Below are positions 35,748-43,743 of a stretch of 64,000 nucleotides of DNA, in pieces; the first letter of the stretch is position 1; each line of letters opens with the position of its first letter. A program made the position numbers and the translations under genes. The DNA is from Xenorhabdus japonica (lineage in GTDB: Bacteria > Pseudomonadota > Gammaproteobacteria > Enterobacterales > Enterobacteriaceae), in assembly GCF_900115195.1 (NCBI RefSeq), contig NZ_FOVO01000014.1, forward strand, positions 1 to 64,000, given 5' to 3'. The notes under the pieces are model-generated. The model was given only the letters and a program-made list of their open reading frames with translations, did no database searches and was not told the DNA's origin.

Positions 35748-36011
35748 ATGGATAAATACAGCCACGCTACTTATGCCTGCGCTAGTACTACTGCCATTTT
35801 TTCCGGTCTCTCTTTATATGAGTGGAGTTTTCTGCTCGGTGCGTTCGCCAGCATTTCTCTCGGTATCTTGACCTATCTTCTTAACCGCCGGGAGCAGATG
35901 AAACGAACCCTAATCTTGAAAAAAATCCTGGAAAATCTGGAACTAGAGCCTGCGTCAAAATCGGCCAAGATTGTCAGTGAGCTGATCAATCAAGCGCCGA
36001 AAGAACTGTAG
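35748..36011 (+). CDS. Phage holin (class II-like)
   Basis: An 87-residue protein with two hydrophobic segments ('TAIFSGLSLYEWSFLLGAFA', 'ASISLGILTYLL') and a charged C-terminus rich in Lys, as in holins of HP1/P2-type phages. It sits between X and the Rz gene. No endolysin gene lies in this cassette, so the usual partner is missing. Confidence 0.7.
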   Translation: MDKYSHATYACASTTAIFSGLSLYEWSFLLGAFASISLGILTYLLNRREQMKRTLILKKILENLELEPASKSAKIVSELINQAPKEL

Positions 36012-36084
36012 TTCTCAGGGATAGCTAGCATTCAGGGATAAACAATATGCAGTAGGTTGAACTGGTTTGTTGGGGATTTGAACG

Positions 36085-36588
36085 ATGAAAAAAATGCCTT
36101 TAATTGTGTGTTTGGTCATTGGCGGAAGCCTTGGCTGGTGGGGACATCGTTCTCTGTCTCTCAATGAAGTGGCAAATTTGAAACAGCAACAGGCTGCACA
36201 GCTTGTTGCCATCAATCAAAATATACGTTCAGAAACGTTGGCAGCTATTGAACAAATGAAAGAGGCACAAAGCCGGGCTGCGCAATTAGATGAATATTAT
36301 TCAGGAAAGTTAGCTTATGCTGCTGAAGAAAATGCGGCTTTACGTGCTGACATTGCTGCTGATCATCGGCGGGTGCAAATCGCCGCCGCCAATCTTGCTA
36401 CCTGTCAGCTCACCCAAAACCGAGATACCAGCGCCCGCAGCGTGGGCAATGGAACCCAAGTCGAACTCACTGCAAAAGCTGGACGCGCTATTTACGATAT
36501 CCGAGCCGGAATTATCAGTGACCAAGCCAAATTAGACTATTTGCAACAGTATGTACGTGATGTTGTTCGGCAGTGTAAACCAGAATAA
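36085..36588 (+). CDS. i-spanin (Rz/LysB-like)
   Basis: A 167-residue protein with an N-terminal membrane anchor ('MPLIVCLVIGGSLGWWGH') and a long coiled-coil periplasmic part. 'AALRADIAADHRRVQIAAAN' and 'IRAGIISDQAKLDYLQQYVR' are typical Rz blocks. With an o-spanin it spans the periplasm and disrupts the outer membrane. The o-spanin gene is embedded in it in the +1 frame. Confidence 0.82.
   Translation: MKKMPLIVCLVIGGSLGWWGHRSLSLNEVANLKQQQAAQLVAINQNIRSETLAAIEQMKEAQSRAAQLDEYYSGKLAYAAEENAALRADIAADHRRVQIAAANLATCQLTQNRDTSARSVGNGTQVELTAKAGRAIYDIRAGIISDQAKLDYLQQYVRDVVRQCKPE
36317..36535 (+). CDS. Embedded o-spanin lipoprotein (Rz1-like)
   Basis: A 72-residue ORF wholly inside Rz in another frame. 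It has a signal sequence with lipobox LIIGGC (Cys about residue 20; the next residues KSPPPILLP are Pro-rich), matching Rz1 lipoproteins. A CAGGAAAG site precedes the ATG at a good distance. Nested Rz/Rz1 is a known lambda arrangement. An internal ATG at 36332 could also be the start. Confidence 0.72.
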   Translation: MLLKKMRLYVLTLLLIIGGCKSPPPILLPVSSPKTEIPAPAAWAMEPKSNSLQKLDALFTISEPELSVTKPN

Positions 36589-36632
36589 TCGCATCTCATT
36601 GCAATACCGTTCAGCATCATTCAAGAAATCAT

Positions 36633-36668
36633 AAAAAGCCTTCTTTCACTCCGGAGAAGGCTTTTTTT
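36633..36668 (+). terminator. Terminator after Rz
   Basis: AAAGCCTTCT-type stem closing AGAAGGCTTTTTTT. It ends the X-holin-Rz transcript before V. Confidence 0.8.
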
Positions 36669-36772
36669 ATCTTAATATTATTGATTTAAAAGGATTTTAT
36701 TTCTGGATTTGTATGTTGTTTCTTACAACCTCAGTTTAATGTCCAGCCTGCTTTTTCATGGCATTCTTGCTT

Positions 36773-36813
36773 CATGAACACACAACTGACTTTTACGCCA
36801 TGAACACACAACT
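36773..36813 (+). repeat. Duplicated V start region
   Basis: CATGAACACACAACT occurs at 36773-36787 and 36799-36813, 26 bases apart. The first ATG opens only a 9-codon frame (MNTQLTFTP); the second starts V. Confidence 0.75.
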
Positions 36814-37549
36814 TACCGAAATAATGCGTTTATTGCGAAACATTATCCGAATAGGAGTTGTTTCCGAAGTAGATACCACAAGAGGTATGTGTCGGGTTGC
36901 GACAGGTGATCTGAAAACCGACTGGATACAGTGGCTGACATCCAGAGCGGGGAATTCCCGCACATGGTGGGCACCCAGTGCTGGTGAACAGGTTTTATTA
37001 CTGTCTATAGGCGGAGAGCTGACCACCGCCTTTGTATTGCCAGCGATTTTTTCAAATGGACGTCCGGCACCATCAATCTCTCCTCAAGCAACGCATATTG
37101 AGTTTCCGGATGGTGCAGTGATGGAGTATGAGCCGCAATTAGGAGCATTGACTGTTAAAGGCATTAAAACTGCAAAAATTGAAGCTTCGGATTCCATTGA
37201 GATGACTGCGATGGATATCAAATTAAATGCTTATAAAGAGATCGGATTAAAGGCTGGTATGGAGATCGGATTAAAGGCTGGAAACGAGATCAAGTCGGAG
37301 GCTGGAAACAAGGTTGAATTAAAGGCTGGAAACGAGATTGGATTAGAGGCTGTAAAAGAAGTCAAGTTATCTTCTGAGAACGAAATCAAAATTGAGGCGC
37401 ATAAGCTTGAACTGAAAGGGGAGGAAGGAGAAATGCACGGCAAGATTAAACATTCTGGAGGCACATTCACTTCCAACGGCATAACTGTGGATTCCCATAA
37501 ACACTCCGGTGTTCAATCAGGCGGTGCAACCTCTGGAGGTCCAATATGA
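36800..37549 (+). CDS. P2-like baseplate spike V
   Basis: A 249-residue protein from 36800 (MNTQL, matching P2 gpV MNTL). 'WLTSRAGNSRTWWAPSAGEQ' and 'IEFPDGAVMEYEPQLGALTV' are V blocks. The C-terminus has imperfect 8-residue repeats (IGLKAGME, IGLKAGNE, VELKAGNE) forming a beta-helix-like shaft and a metal-binding His-x-His in 'DSHKHSGVQSGG'. It forms the membrane-piercing tip. The shaft is longer than in P2. Confidence 0.9.
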   Translation: MNTQLTEIMRLLRNIIRIGVVSEVDTTRGMCRVATGDLKTDWIQWLTSRAGNSRTWWAPSAGEQVLLLSIGGELTTAFVLPAIFSNGRPAPSISPQATHIEFPDGAVMEYEPQLGALTVKGIKTAKIEASDSIEMTAMDIKLNAYKEIGLKAGMEIGLKAGNEIKSEAGNKVELKAGNEIGLEAVKEVKLSSENEIKIEAHKLELKGEEGEMHGKIKHSGGTFTSNGITVDSHKHSGVQSGGATSGGPI

Positions 37550-37887
37550 TGTATTTGGGAATGAATCGGTACACAGGCCGAGAGTTGACAGATTTAGCAC
37601 ATGTCAGGCAATCCGTCAGCGATATTTTATTAACTCCTGTGGGAAGCCGTATTGCACGTCGTACTTATGGTTCTTTACTGCCTGAACTTATAGATTGGCC
37701 GCAAAATCCGGCAATTAGGCTTCAGGTTATGGCAGCCAGTTATACCGCAATCAGCCGTTGGGAGCCGCGGGTAACATTGACGTCAATTACGATGGAAACC
37801 CTACAGGATGGCAAAATGGTGGTGGATATTACGGGTACTTATGAGCAATCTGCCAAAGAATTTTCACTTTCTATTCCGGTGAGGTAA
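37546..37887 (+). CDS. P2-like baseplate protein W
   Basis: A 113-residue GpW/gp25-type baseplate wedge protein. 'VRQSVSDILLTPVGSRIARR' and 'YGSLLPELIDWPQNPA' are diagnostic. Overlaps V by 4 bases (ATGATG). Intact. Confidence 0.9.
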   Translation: MMYLGMNRYTGRELTDLAHVRQSVSDILLTPVGSRIARRTYGSLLPELIDWPQNPAIRLQVMAASYTAISRWEPRVTLTSITMETLQDGKMVVDITGTYEQSAKEFSLSIPVR

Positions 37888-37890
37888 GTC

Positions 37891-38799
37891 ATGTCAACCA
37901 TCGATTTAAGTCAGTTGCCACCCCCAAATGTGGTTGAGCCACTGGATTATGAACAACTGCTGGAAGAGCGTAAAAAAGGGTTGATATCGCTCTATCCAGA
38001 CGATCAGCAAGATGCCATTGCTCGCACTTTGCAACTGGAATCCGAACCTTTGGTCAAGTTGCTGGAAGAGAACGTTTATCGCGAATTGCTCTTGCGTCAA
38101 CGGGTTAACGAAGCTGCTCGGGCGGTAATGGTGGCCTATTCAACAGGCAGCGATTTGGATCAGCTGGGTGCAAACAACAACGTATCCCGCATGGTTCTGA
38201 TTCCTGCGGATAACTCCACCGTACCACCGACCCCTGCGGTGATGGAATCTGACAACGACTATCGTGTTCGCATTCCACAGGCCTTTGAAGGCCTGAGCGT
38301 TGCCGGCTCGGTTGGTGCGTATGAATATCATGCCCGCAGTGCGGATGGCCGTGTCGCTGATGCCTCGGCAATCAGCCCGTCGCCGGCTAACGTCACCGTG
38401 ACTATTATGTCGAGAGAAGACAAGGGCGTAGCTTCTAAAGAGCTGCTGGAAATCGTCGAAAAAGCGCTGAACGACGAAAACGTGCGTCCGGTGGCGGATC
38501 GCTTGAAAGTTCAGTCGGCCAGCATTGTGGAATATGAAATTGATGCAGTGTTGTACATCTTCCCGACACCAGAGTCAGAGCCCATTCACAAAGCGGCAGA
38601 GCAGAAGCTGAAACACTATGTCGAAACACAGCATCGCCTGGGCCGTGATATTCGTTTGTCAGCGATTTATGCCGCATTGCATGTGGAAGGTGTCCAGCGC
38701 GTGGAACTGAAAGCACCGTTGAAAGACGTGGTGCTGGATAAAACCCAGGCATCTTATTGCACCAAAACCAGCCTGACGATGGGAGGCTCGGATGAGTGA
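37891..38799 (+). CDS. P2-like baseplate protein J
   Basis: A 302-residue baseplate wedge protein. 'IDLSQLPPPNVVEPLDYEQL' at the start, 'VMVAYSTGSDLDQLGANN' and 'VGAYEYHARSADGRVADAS' are J blocks. It joins the baseplate edge with I. Overlaps I by 8 bases. Confidence 0.92.
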   Translation: MSTIDLSQLPPPNVVEPLDYEQLLEERKKGLISLYPDDQQDAIARTLQLESEPLVKLLEENVYRELLLRQRVNEAARAVMVAYSTGSDLDQLGANNNVSRMVLIPADNSTVPPTPAVMESDNDYRVRIPQAFEGLSVAGSVGAYEYHARSADGRVADASAISPSPANVTVTIMSREDKGVASKELLEIVEKALNDENVRPVADRLKVQSASIVEYEIDAVLYIFPTPESEPIHKAAEQKLKHYVETQHRLGRDIRLSAIYAALHVEGVQRVELKAPLKDVVLDKTQASYCTKTSLTMGGSDE

Positions 38800-39400
38800 T
38801 CGCCTTTTACCAATGGGTTCGACCCAGCTGGAAATTGCGGCGGCCAAAGCCTGCGCGGAATTGCAGAAGATCAAAGTGCCGCTACGTGAACTGTGGAACC
38901 CAGACACCTGTCCGGCATCACTGCTGCCTTATCTGGCATGGGCATGGTCAGTCGATCGTTGGGACGAGAACTGGCCTGAGAGTACCAAGAGGAAGGTAAT
39001 CAAAAGCTCGCTATTCCTGCACAAACACAAAGGAACAATCGGAGCAATTCGACGGGTTGTTGAGCCATTGGGTTATCTCATCCGTGTAAAAGAGTGGTGG
39101 CAAACCAACGATGTACCGGGCACCTTCCGGCTGGATATTGGTGTGCTGGATAGCGGTATCACCCATGAAATGTTCGAAGAACTGGAAAACCTGATTTTTG
39201 ATGCCAAGCCAGTCAGTCGGCATTTGATTGGGTTGGACATCAATCTGGATACACGTGGTAAATATCACTACTCGGCGGTGACTTACAGTGGTGATGAATT
39301 GACAGTTTACCCTTATCTCCCGGAACAAGTAACAGTATCCGGATTGGAAGTTGTGGGGGTGGGCGTACATATTATTGATGACATGAGGATTAGAGCATGA
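38792..39400 (+). CDS. P2-like tail protein I
   Basis: A 202-residue protein. 'LLPMGSTQLEIAAAKACAEL', 'CPASLLPYLAWAWSVDRWDE' and 'KHKGTIGAIRRVVEPLGY' are I-family blocks. It links baseplate and fibre. Overlaps H by ATGA. Confidence 0.92.
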   Translation: MSDRLLPMGSTQLEIAAAKACAELQKIKVPLRELWNPDTCPASLLPYLAWAWSVDRWDENWPESTKRKVIKSSLFLHKHKGTIGAIRRVVEPLGYLIRVKEWWQTNDVPGTFRLDIGVLDSGITHEMFEELENLIFDAKPVSRHLIGLDINLDTRGKYHYSAVTYSGDELTVYPYLPEQVTVSGLEVVGVGVHIIDDMRIRA

Positions 39401-40509
39401 GTACTAAATATTTTGCGCTGTTGACGCAGCTAGGTGCAGAGAAATTGGCGAATGCCACGGCATTGGGGACTAAAATTGAAATTACCCATATGGCCGTCGG
39501 TGATGGTGATGGCAAGTTGCCGACACCGGACACCAAACAAACCAAACTGATTAATGAAAAACGTCGTGCGGCGATTAACACGCTGAGCATTGATCCTAAA
39601 AACACCAACCAGATCATTGCAGAGCAGGTTATTCCTGAAAACGAAGGCGGCTGGTGGATCCGTGAAATCGGCCTGTTTGACAAAGACGGCATTTTGATTG
39701 CCGTGGGTAACTGCGCGGAAACCTACAAACCCCAATTGCAGGAAGGTTCCGGCCGGACTCAGACTATTCGCATGATTTTGATTGTCAGTAGCGCTAACGC
39801 GGTGACATTGAAAGTTGACCCATCTGTGATTCTGGCAACACGTGAATATGTTGATGATTCCATTCAGAAACACGCGAACAGTCGTAACCATCCTGATGCA
39901 ACGCTGAAAGAGAAGGGATTTGTGATCCTGAGCAGCGCAGTGAACAGTAATAGCGAAACTCATGCAGCAACATCAAAAGCGGTAAAAGAGGCTAACGATA
40001 ATGCTAATACCCGTCTAGAGAAAAGCAAGAATGGCGCAGATATTCCAGACAAAAATGAGTTTGTGAAAAACCTCGGTTTGCTGGAAGGTTCAACTTTACC
40101 GGTTGGTGTGCCTGTTCCGTGGCCGTCAGAAATTCCACCGGAAGGTTGGTTTCAATGCAACGGTGACTTATTTGATAGAGAAAAATACCCGAAACTGGCT
40201 CTTGCCTATCCATCAGGTAGATTACCGGATTTGAGGGGGGAATTTATTCGTGGTTGGAGTGATGGAAGAGATGTTGATGTTGGGCGAACTCTTCTTTCAT
40301 CACAAAATGATTTACTTAAGGCGCATGATCATTTTTTTAGTCAAACATGGGGGGCAACGGGATTTGACAAAACAAGTGGGGGGTACCTTGTTGGTGCGGA
40401 TGTAGGTGGTTCTGTGACCAATGCGAGGTCTATCCCAACTAATTCTTTCGGGGGCATCGAAACTCGCCCACGTAACATTGCATTTAACTACATTGTGAGG
40501 GCTGTATAG
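39397..40509 (+). CDS. P2-like tail fibre H
   Basis: A 370-residue fibre. The conserved N-terminus 'KYFALLTQLGAEKLANATAL' and 'VAVGDGDG'-like block (HMAVGDGDGKLPTPD) match P2 H. A tail-collar-like domain follows 'VPVPWPSEIPPEGWFQCNGD', and the end is 'RPRNIAFNYIVRAV'. The Gin-type crossover core lies at residues about 223-230 ('VKNLGLLEG'), the border between constant and variable parts. The host-binding tip is therefore exchangeable in design. Confidence 0.9.
   Translation: MSTKYFALLTQLGAEKLANATALGTKIEITHMAVGDGDGKLPTPDTKQTKLINEKRRAAINTLSIDPKNTNQIIAEQVIPENEGGWWIREIGLFDKDGILIAVGNCAETYKPQLQEGSGRTQTIRMILIVSSANAVTLKVDPSVILATREYVDDSIQKHANSRNHPDATLKEKGFVILSSAVNSNSETHAATSKAVKEANDNANTRLEKSKNGADIPDKNEFVKNLGLLEGSTLPVGVPVPWPSEIPPEGWFQCNGDLFDREKYPKLALAYPSGRLPDLRGEFIRGWSDGRDVDVGRTLLSSQNDLLKAHDHFFSQTWGATGFDKTSGGYLVGADVGGSVTNARSIPTNSFGGIETRPRNIAFNYIVRAV
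40061..40086. promoter_or_regulatory. Gin/Cin-type DNA inversion crossover site in H
   Basis: Core AAAACCTCGGTTT (40067-40079) with flanks that match 21 of 26 positions of the Mu gix site as I recall it. It lies at the constant/variable border of the fibre gene, where such sites are found in Mu and P1. Confidence 0.65.
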
Positions 40510-41113
40510 TGACTAAAGCAGAATTGAATAGCGAATTCATAATTCATCGCAATGGTGGCCGATAATATCACAGTGTTCAATTACAATGGTGAATCGCGTG
40601 AATATCTTTCTTCCTCTGTGGAGTTATTACCTGTCGGTGTTGGCAATTCCTGCACACTCTTGTGTTGATAAGCCAGGTGAAAACAAGGAGGGTTATGCGA
40701 TTTGCCGTTCGAAGGATCTGTTAAGCTGGGAGTACGTTATTGATCACCGGGGTGAAACGGTGTATGACATTGAAACGGGTGAAACTTGGGTGATTACAGC
40801 TCTCAGCGATTATCCATTAGGCACAACCCCAAATGCACCCGCTACACAATTCGATAAATGGGATGGTAAGCGGTGGGTGACAGATAATCAGGCACTAAAA
40901 GCGGACCATATCAGACGAGCGGAACAGCAAAAATCATCACTGCGACAACAGGCAGGCATTGCTATTGCCCTGCTACAGGATGCTGTTGACCTCGACATGG
41001 CAACCGACGAAGAGAAAGCTGCCCTCCTTGCGTGGAAGAAATACCGTGTCCTGCTCAACCGGGTTGATTGCTCGACCGCCCCCGATATCGCATGGCTTGA
41101 ACAGCCAGAGTGA
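40509..41113 (+). pseudogene. Tail fibre assembly gene (Tfa / P2 G-like), two frameshifts
   Basis: Three frames together give a complete Tfa-like protein: MTKAELNSEFI from a GTG at 40509 overlapping the H stop, then MVADNITVFNYNGESREYL and SSSVELLPVGVG from 40552, then IPAHSCVDKPGENKEGYA to the stop at 41113. The first break coincides with a tandem duplication of AATTCAT (40534-40540, 40541-40547); removing one copy restores NSEFIAMVADNITV. The second break is one extra A near 40644. The gene product would normally fold the fibre tip. The longest intact frame (40586-41113) lacks the N-terminus. Confidence 0.8.
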
Positions 41114-41116
41114 TTA

Positions 41117-41141
41117 CAGGGGCATAATGCCCCTGATTTTT
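41117..41141 (+). terminator. Terminator after the Tfa gene
   Basis: AGGGGCAT / ATGCCCCT stem then GATTTTTGT. Confidence 0.75.
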
Positions 41142-41203
41142 GTATTAGTCGTGACTTGATCTGACAATTCCTAAAAAAGTGTATAACTAATTGTTATTTC
41201 TCA

Positions 41204-41992
41204 TTAGAAATCCCTGATTTCTTCTTGTAATTTCCTTTGTTTTTGGTTCCAAATAGAATCTTCTGGCATTTGAACACGAACATCCAAGCGGCAACAATCA
41301 GGAATATCACAAGGCTCTCCATCAGTATAATAAACCTTCTTATCTTCAATAATCTCTTTTATTCGCCAATTCTGAAACCGTTCAGGCAAATGTGAATACT
41401 GACGGTGGAAAGTTTCAATCATGATAGAACCATCTATTTTTACTTTGTCATCAATGTAAACCAGTTCCAGCCCATTATTATTTGTTGGTGATGAGATACC
41501 TCCGTGTACACCCCATGCACTGTCAGAATTATAGCCTAGTACACCAGAAATTTGATAATGGCCAATACCAGATTTAGTAACAATAGCACCTTCTGATTCG
41601 TTATTAACTATGAACTTACCATCAGGGTATATTTCTATTATCGGGGAAGATACTCTGAGACGTCCAGCAACATCTGGTTTAGCATTCCCTTCATGATAGA
41701 CTTTATGTCCTCTGACTCGAAGATTGTCAGATTTAAGGCTCATCCATTCAGTTGTACCTCTTCTAGAGAGGCTATGCTGCCATTTGAAATATTCATTACC
41801 ATTATCCCCTGTTCTAAACCACATGTAGGAGTCTGTATCGCCGTCTCCTGTGTTTTTAAAACCAATAGCGGCCATATCAGTATTTCTATGCCAAGCTATT
41901 TCAGTGTCAGTCGAAATAGTGATATTCCCTGTCACCTCGCCCCCACTACGTTGCAAGGCACCAGCCGCTAATTTTTGGGTTTCCGCTAAACC
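41204..41992 (-). pseudogene. Inverted tail fibre 3' segment
   Basis: Read on the minus strand it is fibre-like: 'NVGLAETQKLAAGALQRSGG', 'VTGNITISTDTEIAWHRNTD', 'MWFRTGDNGNEYFKWQHS' and 'KVYHEGNAKPDVAGRLRV'. It has no start of its own. The longer ORF to 42082 begins in antisense gpD sequence, which creates a false signal-peptide-like N-terminus. It opens exactly at a Gin-like crossover half-site and lies opposite to H, as an alternative fibre tip in an invertible cassette would. No matching assembly gene follows it. Confidence 0.7.
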
Positions 41993-42006
41993 GACGTTAG
42001 AAAACA
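41981..42006. promoter_or_regulatory. Degenerate Gin-type crossover at fibre/D junction
   Basis: On the minus strand TCGGTTTA and GGAA match the right half of the site in H, while the left half diverges and belongs to gpD sequence. About 17 of 26 positions match gix. Confidence 0.5.
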
Positions 42007-42791
42007 TTGTGAGCACGATTGCCACGAGAAACCAACTGAAATTTAAAATCAGTGAGGAATTAAAAGGCATCTCCATGCACATCGATCAGACTAACGAATC
42101 TGACGTGAGTTTCCTGACTCGTATAGCAAAACAAGAAGGGGCAATTGCTTCCGTCAAAAATGGTGAGTTGTTGTTTGTTCGACAAGGACAAAATAAAACG
42201 GCGAGTGGTCAGGATATTCCGCCTGTGCTGATTATTCGTCAATCTGGGGATAATCACCGTTTCTCTTTGTCTGATCGTGAAGCCTATACCAGCGTCGTTG
42301 CTCAGTGGCAGGATACTCGCATAGCCATTAAACAGACGGTTAAATTGAAACGGGCAGAGTCAAAGAGCGGAAAAGTTGAAATTATCGTCGAATATAGAAG
42401 CAGCGAGAGTAAATCATTAGGTAAGAATGCTTATCAAAAAGACAAAAATAAAACAACAACGGCACAGCAAGAATCTGCAAGTTATTTGACCGGCACTCAG
42501 GAGAATGTTCTGACGCTTTCCCGCGTTTATTCTAATAAGGAAAATGCAGAGCGTGCCGCCAAAGCTGTTTGGGAAAAAATGCAGCGGGGGGCAGCGCAGT
42601 TTTCTATCACATTGGCGAAAGGATGTGCAGATATCTACCCTGAAACACCCATCCAGCTAAAGGATTTTAAACCAGAGATTGATGGAACTCATTGGACATT
42701 GGTGAAAGTAACTCACAATCTTAACGACAGTGGCTTTACGACATCATTGGATCTCGAAATTAAGATTGATGATGTCGAAATAAAATATTGA
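41994..42791 (+). pseudogene. P2-like tail protein D, 5' truncated
   Basis: The frame matches P2 D from 'TLENIVSTIATRNQL' (P2: TLGAIVEAIATRNRL) to the end: 'IDQTNESDVSFLTRIAKQEG', 'VKNGELLFVRQGQNKTASGQ' and 'FTTSLDLEIKIDDVE'. About the first 125 residues are missing, replaced by the inverted fibre piece. D forms the baseplate hub, so the loss is disabling. FI, FII, E, T and U, which normally precede D, are also absent. Confidence 0.85.
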
Positions 42792-42810
42792 TCTCAATAT
42801 GAGATCTTTG
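42790..42810. promoter_or_regulatory. Operator-like palindrome before ogr
   Basis: GATCTCA-ATA-TGAGATC is a perfect inverted repeat. The last 12 bases, ATGAGATCTTTG, repeat those next to cI (34135-34146), so the CI repressor may bind both. Confidence 0.55.
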
Positions 42811-42860
42811 GTATATTGTTCACCAGACGAGACAGTGTTATTTCAAGAAAGGTGAACGAT

Positions 42861-43097
42861 ATGATTAAGTGTCCTCTGTGTGGTCAGTCAGCGCATACTC
42901 GTAGTAGCTTTGAACATTCAAGCCAAACAAAGGAGCGCTATAACCAATGTCAGAACATCAATTGTGGAGCAACGTTTGTTAGCCATGAAACCTTTGTACG
43001 TTTCATCTCTAAGCCAGGTGAAGTCCAGAATGTTACGCCACATCCAAAGGCAAAAACCAAGAGACAACCTCGCCAGAAAGTGGCTACCGTGCAGTAA
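42861..43097 (+). CDS. ogr: Late-gene activator Ogr/Delta-like zinc finger protein
   Basis: A 78-residue protein. Cys pairs in 'MIKCPLCGQSAHTRSS' and 'RYNQCQNINCGATFVSHE' form the Ogr zinc finger, and 'VRFISKPGE' continues as in P2. Ogr activates P2 late promoters by contacting RNA polymerase alpha. The start at 42861 matches P2 (MFHCPLC); the longer ORF includes leader DNA. It has an AAGGTGAAC site. Intact despite the loss of tail genes. Confidence 0.9.
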   Translation: MIKCPLCGQSAHTRSSFEHSSQTKERYNQCQNINCGATFVSHETFVRFISKPGEVQNVTPHPKAKTKRQPRQKVATVQ

Positions 43098-43142
43098 TTA
43101 ATGTAAAAACATAAATAACAAAAAACCATTGCTCCAGTTTTT

Positions 43143-43166
43143 GCCACCATTATGGTGGCTTTTTTG
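43143..43166 (+). terminator. Terminator after ogr
   Basis: GCCACCAT / ATGGTGGC stem then TTTTTTG. Confidence 0.85.
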
Positions 43167-43210
43167 TGGATATTGAATTGAATTAAGTTCTCTTGTCGAG
43201 AACTTCGTTA

Positions 43211-43232
43211 ACGCCTACTTGAAAGTAGGCGT
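43211..43232. terminator. Hairpin between ogr and ydcH
   Basis: ACGCCTACTT / AAGTAGGCGT perfect 10-bp stem, 19 bases beyond the ydcH stop. A T-run is not clear on either strand. Confidence 0.4.
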
Positions 43233-43250
43233 CAAAATCATTTGATGGGG

Positions 43251-43475
43251 TTATTTTTGATTATGAAATTCTTCTTGCAAAATCCTTTGCATTTCATCTT
43301 TGATGTGTAGTTTTTCTTTTTTTAAACGTACAACTTTATCACTGTAGCCCGCTCCATTTGGGCCTTCAAGTTGGGTTATCTCGTGGTCAAGTCGGTTATG
43401 TTTTTCAAACAGGGATTGGAAACGGGGATGAGATTCTTTCAGGTTGGATACTAAATCACGATATTCTAGAAACAT
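43251..43475 (-). CDS. ydcH: YdcH-family small protein (DUF465)
   Basis: A 74-residue helical protein: 'FLEYRDLVSNLKESHPRFQS', 'LFEKHNRLDHEITQLE' and 'VRLKKEKLHIKDEMQRILQ'. Member of the YdcH family of unknown function common in proteobacteria. Monocistronic; it appears to be core chromosome flanking the P2-like remnant. Confidence 0.88.
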   Translation of the reverse strand: MFLEYRDLVSNLKESHPRFQSLFEKHNRLDHEITQLEGPNGAGYSDKVVRLKKEKLHIKDEMQRILQEEFHNQK

Positions 43476-43743
43476 GAGACCTCCTATACGAAATTTATCG
43501 CCACACCTAATAAGTGTAGCAGCCCATTGTAATATCAGACTTGAGATATATCACATAAAAAAGAACTGGTAACACCAGTTCATCAGATTAATTATTAATA
43601 AAAGTTAACATTGGTTCAAAGTGAATAACTTTAATATTATCTAATGCCGATAAAAATCAGTGTGTTGCCAAAAAACATAATTTACCCCAGCCTTTTTGTT
43701 GTTATGATTCAATCTCCTTTTTAAATATATTCAGAGGTGATAT

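Noticed and set aside
41993-42082. Signal-peptide-like N-terminus of the minus-strand fibre ORF
   Set aside because: These residues are antisense to true gpD codons; the hydrophobic stretch arises by chance at the junction.
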